This document shows positions 49,884 to 51,199 of a DNA stretch of 51,199 nucleotides, piece after piece. The stretch's first letter is position 1, and every line of letters starts with the position of its first letter. The translations under genes and the position numbers were made by a program. The DNA is from JABFSS01 sp964449445 (GTDB lineage: Bacteria; Patescibacteriota; Gracilibacteria; Peribacterales; Peribacteraceae). Location of the stretch: NCBI GenBank assembly GCA_964449445.1, contig CAYUZT010000010.1, positions 1 to 51,199 of the forward strand, in the 5' to 3' direction. The notes beneath the pieces were generated by a model, which did no database searches, had not been told where the DNA came from, and saw only the letters and a list, made by a program, of their open reading frames with translations.

Positions 49884-50948
49884 ATGATTCATAAACTGCG
49901 ATCCCTCGCGCGTGAACACGCAGATCTTCAGATGAAGCTGAATGATCCTGCCGTGCATGCCGATCATCGGCAGCTCGCGCGTATCGGCAAACGCATCAAG
50001 GAGCTTGATCCCCTCATCGATCTGCTCGCAGAGTACGAGCAGGCGAAGGGAGTGATCGGGGAAGAAGAGAAGCACAAGAATGATCCCGATCTGAGAGCCA
50101 TGGCGGAGGACGAGGCGAAGACCGCGAGAGCCAAACTTCCTCAGCTCGAGCAGCGCATGAAGTCCTTTCTGATTCCCAAAGATCCCGATGACGAGAAGAG
50201 CGTGATCCTGGAAGTGCGTGCAGGCACCGGCGGTGATGAAGCGGCGCTGTTCGCGGCGGAATTGCTGCGCATGTACCTTCGCTACAGCGAACGTCAGGGA
50301 TGGAAAGCGGAACTGGTGGATACATCGAATGCCGAAGCTGGCGGCATCAAGGAAGCATCGTGCAAAATCGAAGGATCCGGTGTGTATGGGAAGCTCAAGT
50401 ACGAATCCGGCGTACATCGCGTGCAGAGAATTCCGGCAACCGAAGCGAAGGGTCGCATTCACACATCAACCGTGACAGTCGCAATCCTCCCGGAAGCGGA
50501 AGAAGTGGATATCGTCATCAATCCAAATGATTTGCGTATCGATACGTATCGGAGTGGGGGAGCAGGCGGACAGAACGTGAACAAAGTCGAGACCGCCGTG
50601 CGCATTACGCACATTCCGACCAATACAGTCGTCGCATGTCAGACGGAACGTTCGCAGCTGAAAAATAGAACTCTTGCGATGGCTCTGCTCAGGAGTCGTT
50701 TGTATGCTGCAGAGCAGGAGAAGTTAGCGAAAGAGCGCGGGGAACTCCGCTCGGGTCAAATCGGCAGCGCCGACCGCAGCGAGAAAATCCGGACGTATAA
50801 CTTTCCCCAGGACCGCGTGACCGATCACCGAGTAAACGCGAACTTCAGCAATATCCCGGGCATCATGGAAGGGGATATGGGGGACATTGTTGCGGCTTTA
50901 CAGAAAGGAGACGAAGAGCAGAAATTGGCTTTAGTAGAGAGGAAATAA
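49884..50948 (+). CDS. prfA: Peptide chain release factor 1
   Basis: Terminates translation at UAA and UAG. The stop-codon-reading tripeptide PAT is in RIPATEAKG (~residue 180), and the peptidyl-tRNA hydrolysis motif GGQ in GAGGQNVNKVE (~230). 354 aa, normal. The ATG follows TTGAGG (weak Shine-Dalgarno) and TGGTATTCT (extended -10) upstream, so leaderless and SD-led initiation are both possible. Confidence 0.96.
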   Translation: MIHKLRSLAREHADLQMKLNDPAVHADHRQLARIGKRIKELDPLIDLLAEYEQAKGVIGEEEKHKNDPDLRAMAEDEAKTARAKLPQLEQRMKSFLIPKDPDDEKSVILEVRAGTGGDEAALFAAELLRMYLRYSERQGWKAELVDTSNAEAGGIKEASCKIEGSGVYGKLKYESGVHRVQRIPATEAKGRIHTSTVTVAILPEAEEVDIVINPNDLRIDTYRSGGAGGQNVNKVETAVRITHIPTNTVVACQTERSQLKNRTLAMALLRSRLYAAEQEKLAKERGELRSGQIGSADRSEKIRTYNFPQDRVTDHRVNANFSNIPGIMEGDMGDIVAALQKGDEEQKLALVERK

Positions 50949-50970
50949 ATGAATAGAAAATTTGATCAAA

Positions 50971-50998
50971 TTGCAAATATTGCCTTCAATGATATTGT
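50971..50998 (+). promoter_or_regulatory. Promoter of the gene at the right edge
   Basis: TTGCAA (50971-50976), 16 nt, TGA + TATTGT (extended -10; 50993-50998), ATG at 51005 after 6 nt. Confidence 0.65.
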
Positions 50999-51004
50999 AG
51001 TTAT

Positions 51005-51199
51005 ATGGCAATCAATGGGTTTGATCAGGAGGCAGTACTATTCGGGAATGGTGATCGTGAGAACAATCAGCAGAAAGTTGCTTTCGGTAAACGAGCTGCA
51101 CTTGTTCGTTCATTTCTTATAGATGGAAGGGGTCGTGTGGCCAATGAATTGATGGGTGTGGACGGCCGAGCTCGGTTGCCGAAAAATTCTTGTAAAAGA
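51005..51199 (+). CDS. Orphan protein, 5' part only (cut by window end)
   Basis: 65 codons, open to the end of the window, beginning MAINGFDQEAVLFGNGDREN. Not recognised. It has the same promoter arrangement as the other AT-rich orphan genes (TTG-type -35, 16 nt, extended -10, 6 nt, ATG) and likewise follows closely on a housekeeping gene (prfA, stop at 50948). Confidence 0.6.
   Translation, partial: MAINGFDQEAVLFGNGDRENNQQKVAFGKRAALVRSFLIDGRGRVANELMGVDGRARLPKNSCKR

Overview
This is a gene-dense bacterial chromosome segment of moderate to slightly high GC (by eye). Short AT-rich islands carry promoters and orphan genes. The genes are core informational genes (der, leuS, dnaG-rpoD, ftsK, prfA, mnmA, greA, holA, carB) mixed with an unusual envelope set: S-layer homology, dockerin, cohesin, sortase, Hcp-like and cupredoxin-like proteins. 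DUF5671-type and four-helix-bundle (S23/IVP) proteins are also present. Together with terse leaders and lone, scattered biosynthetic genes, this fits a Candidate Phyla Radiation bacterium, most likely the Peregrinibacteria/Peribacteria lineage. That placement is an inference; no rRNA lies in the window.

Layout. 0-8.5 kb: der, a RimI-like acetyltransferase, leuS, two orphan genes, an RsmF-like rRNA methyltransferase and a patatin. 8.5-12 kb: dnaG and rpoD, the latter with an extra C-terminal zinc ribbon. 12-17.7 kb: a GIY-YIG protein, a structured non-coding stretch, a UvrD/RecB-type helicase-nuclease, an orphan, an S41-like protein lacking its serine, and rdgB. 17.7-22.4 kb: a small sigma-like protein, ftsK, a four-helix-bundle gene inside an inverted repeat, and a sugar-nucleotide reductase. 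22.5-28.1 kb: a MarR-membrane fusion-ABC-permease-permease efflux operon. 28-32 kb: a zincin-like protein, an Nramp transporter, tRNA-Tyr and an SDR. 32-35.3 kb: a secreted-protein operon on the minus strand (dockerin, cohesin+Fn3, cupredoxin-like with a possible sortase signal, Hcp-like). 35-45 kb: holA, greA, carB, an SLH protein, a DMT exporter and a TMTC-like TPR membrane protein. 45-51 kb: tRNA-Leu, a 2OG oxygenase, a sortase, mnmA, a DUF5671 protein, prfA and the start of an orphan gene at the edge.

The most striking signal is a family of hairpins whose two arms are each built of imperfect tandem units of fixed length (6, 7 or 9 nt). Three loci share the same arm design, four 9-mers per arm. 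At 10292-10369 and 47447-47524 the arms enclose a 6-nt loop. At 20718-21277 the loop is replaced by about 490 nt carrying the four-helix-bundle gene. Related elements of 6- or 7-nt units sit in frame inside der, leuS, carB and the rRNA methyltransferase, while GC-rich palindromes sit in frame inside uvrD, the Nramp gene and the TPR gene. Many of the elements lie directly after stop codons. This resembles a mobile element with an S23/IVP protein in its loop plus gene-less derivatives.

Three further themes recur. Many genes have an extended -10 box (TGnTAnnnT) or a full TTGACA-16/17-TAnnnT promoter only 5-11 nt before the start codon, which implies leaderless mRNAs. Several AT-rich orphan genes have their -35 box overlapping or touching the stop codon of the housekeeping gene upstream. 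One of them, the 2OG oxygenase, is followed by a diverged echo of the 3' end of the sortase gene that precedes it, which marks an insertion scar.
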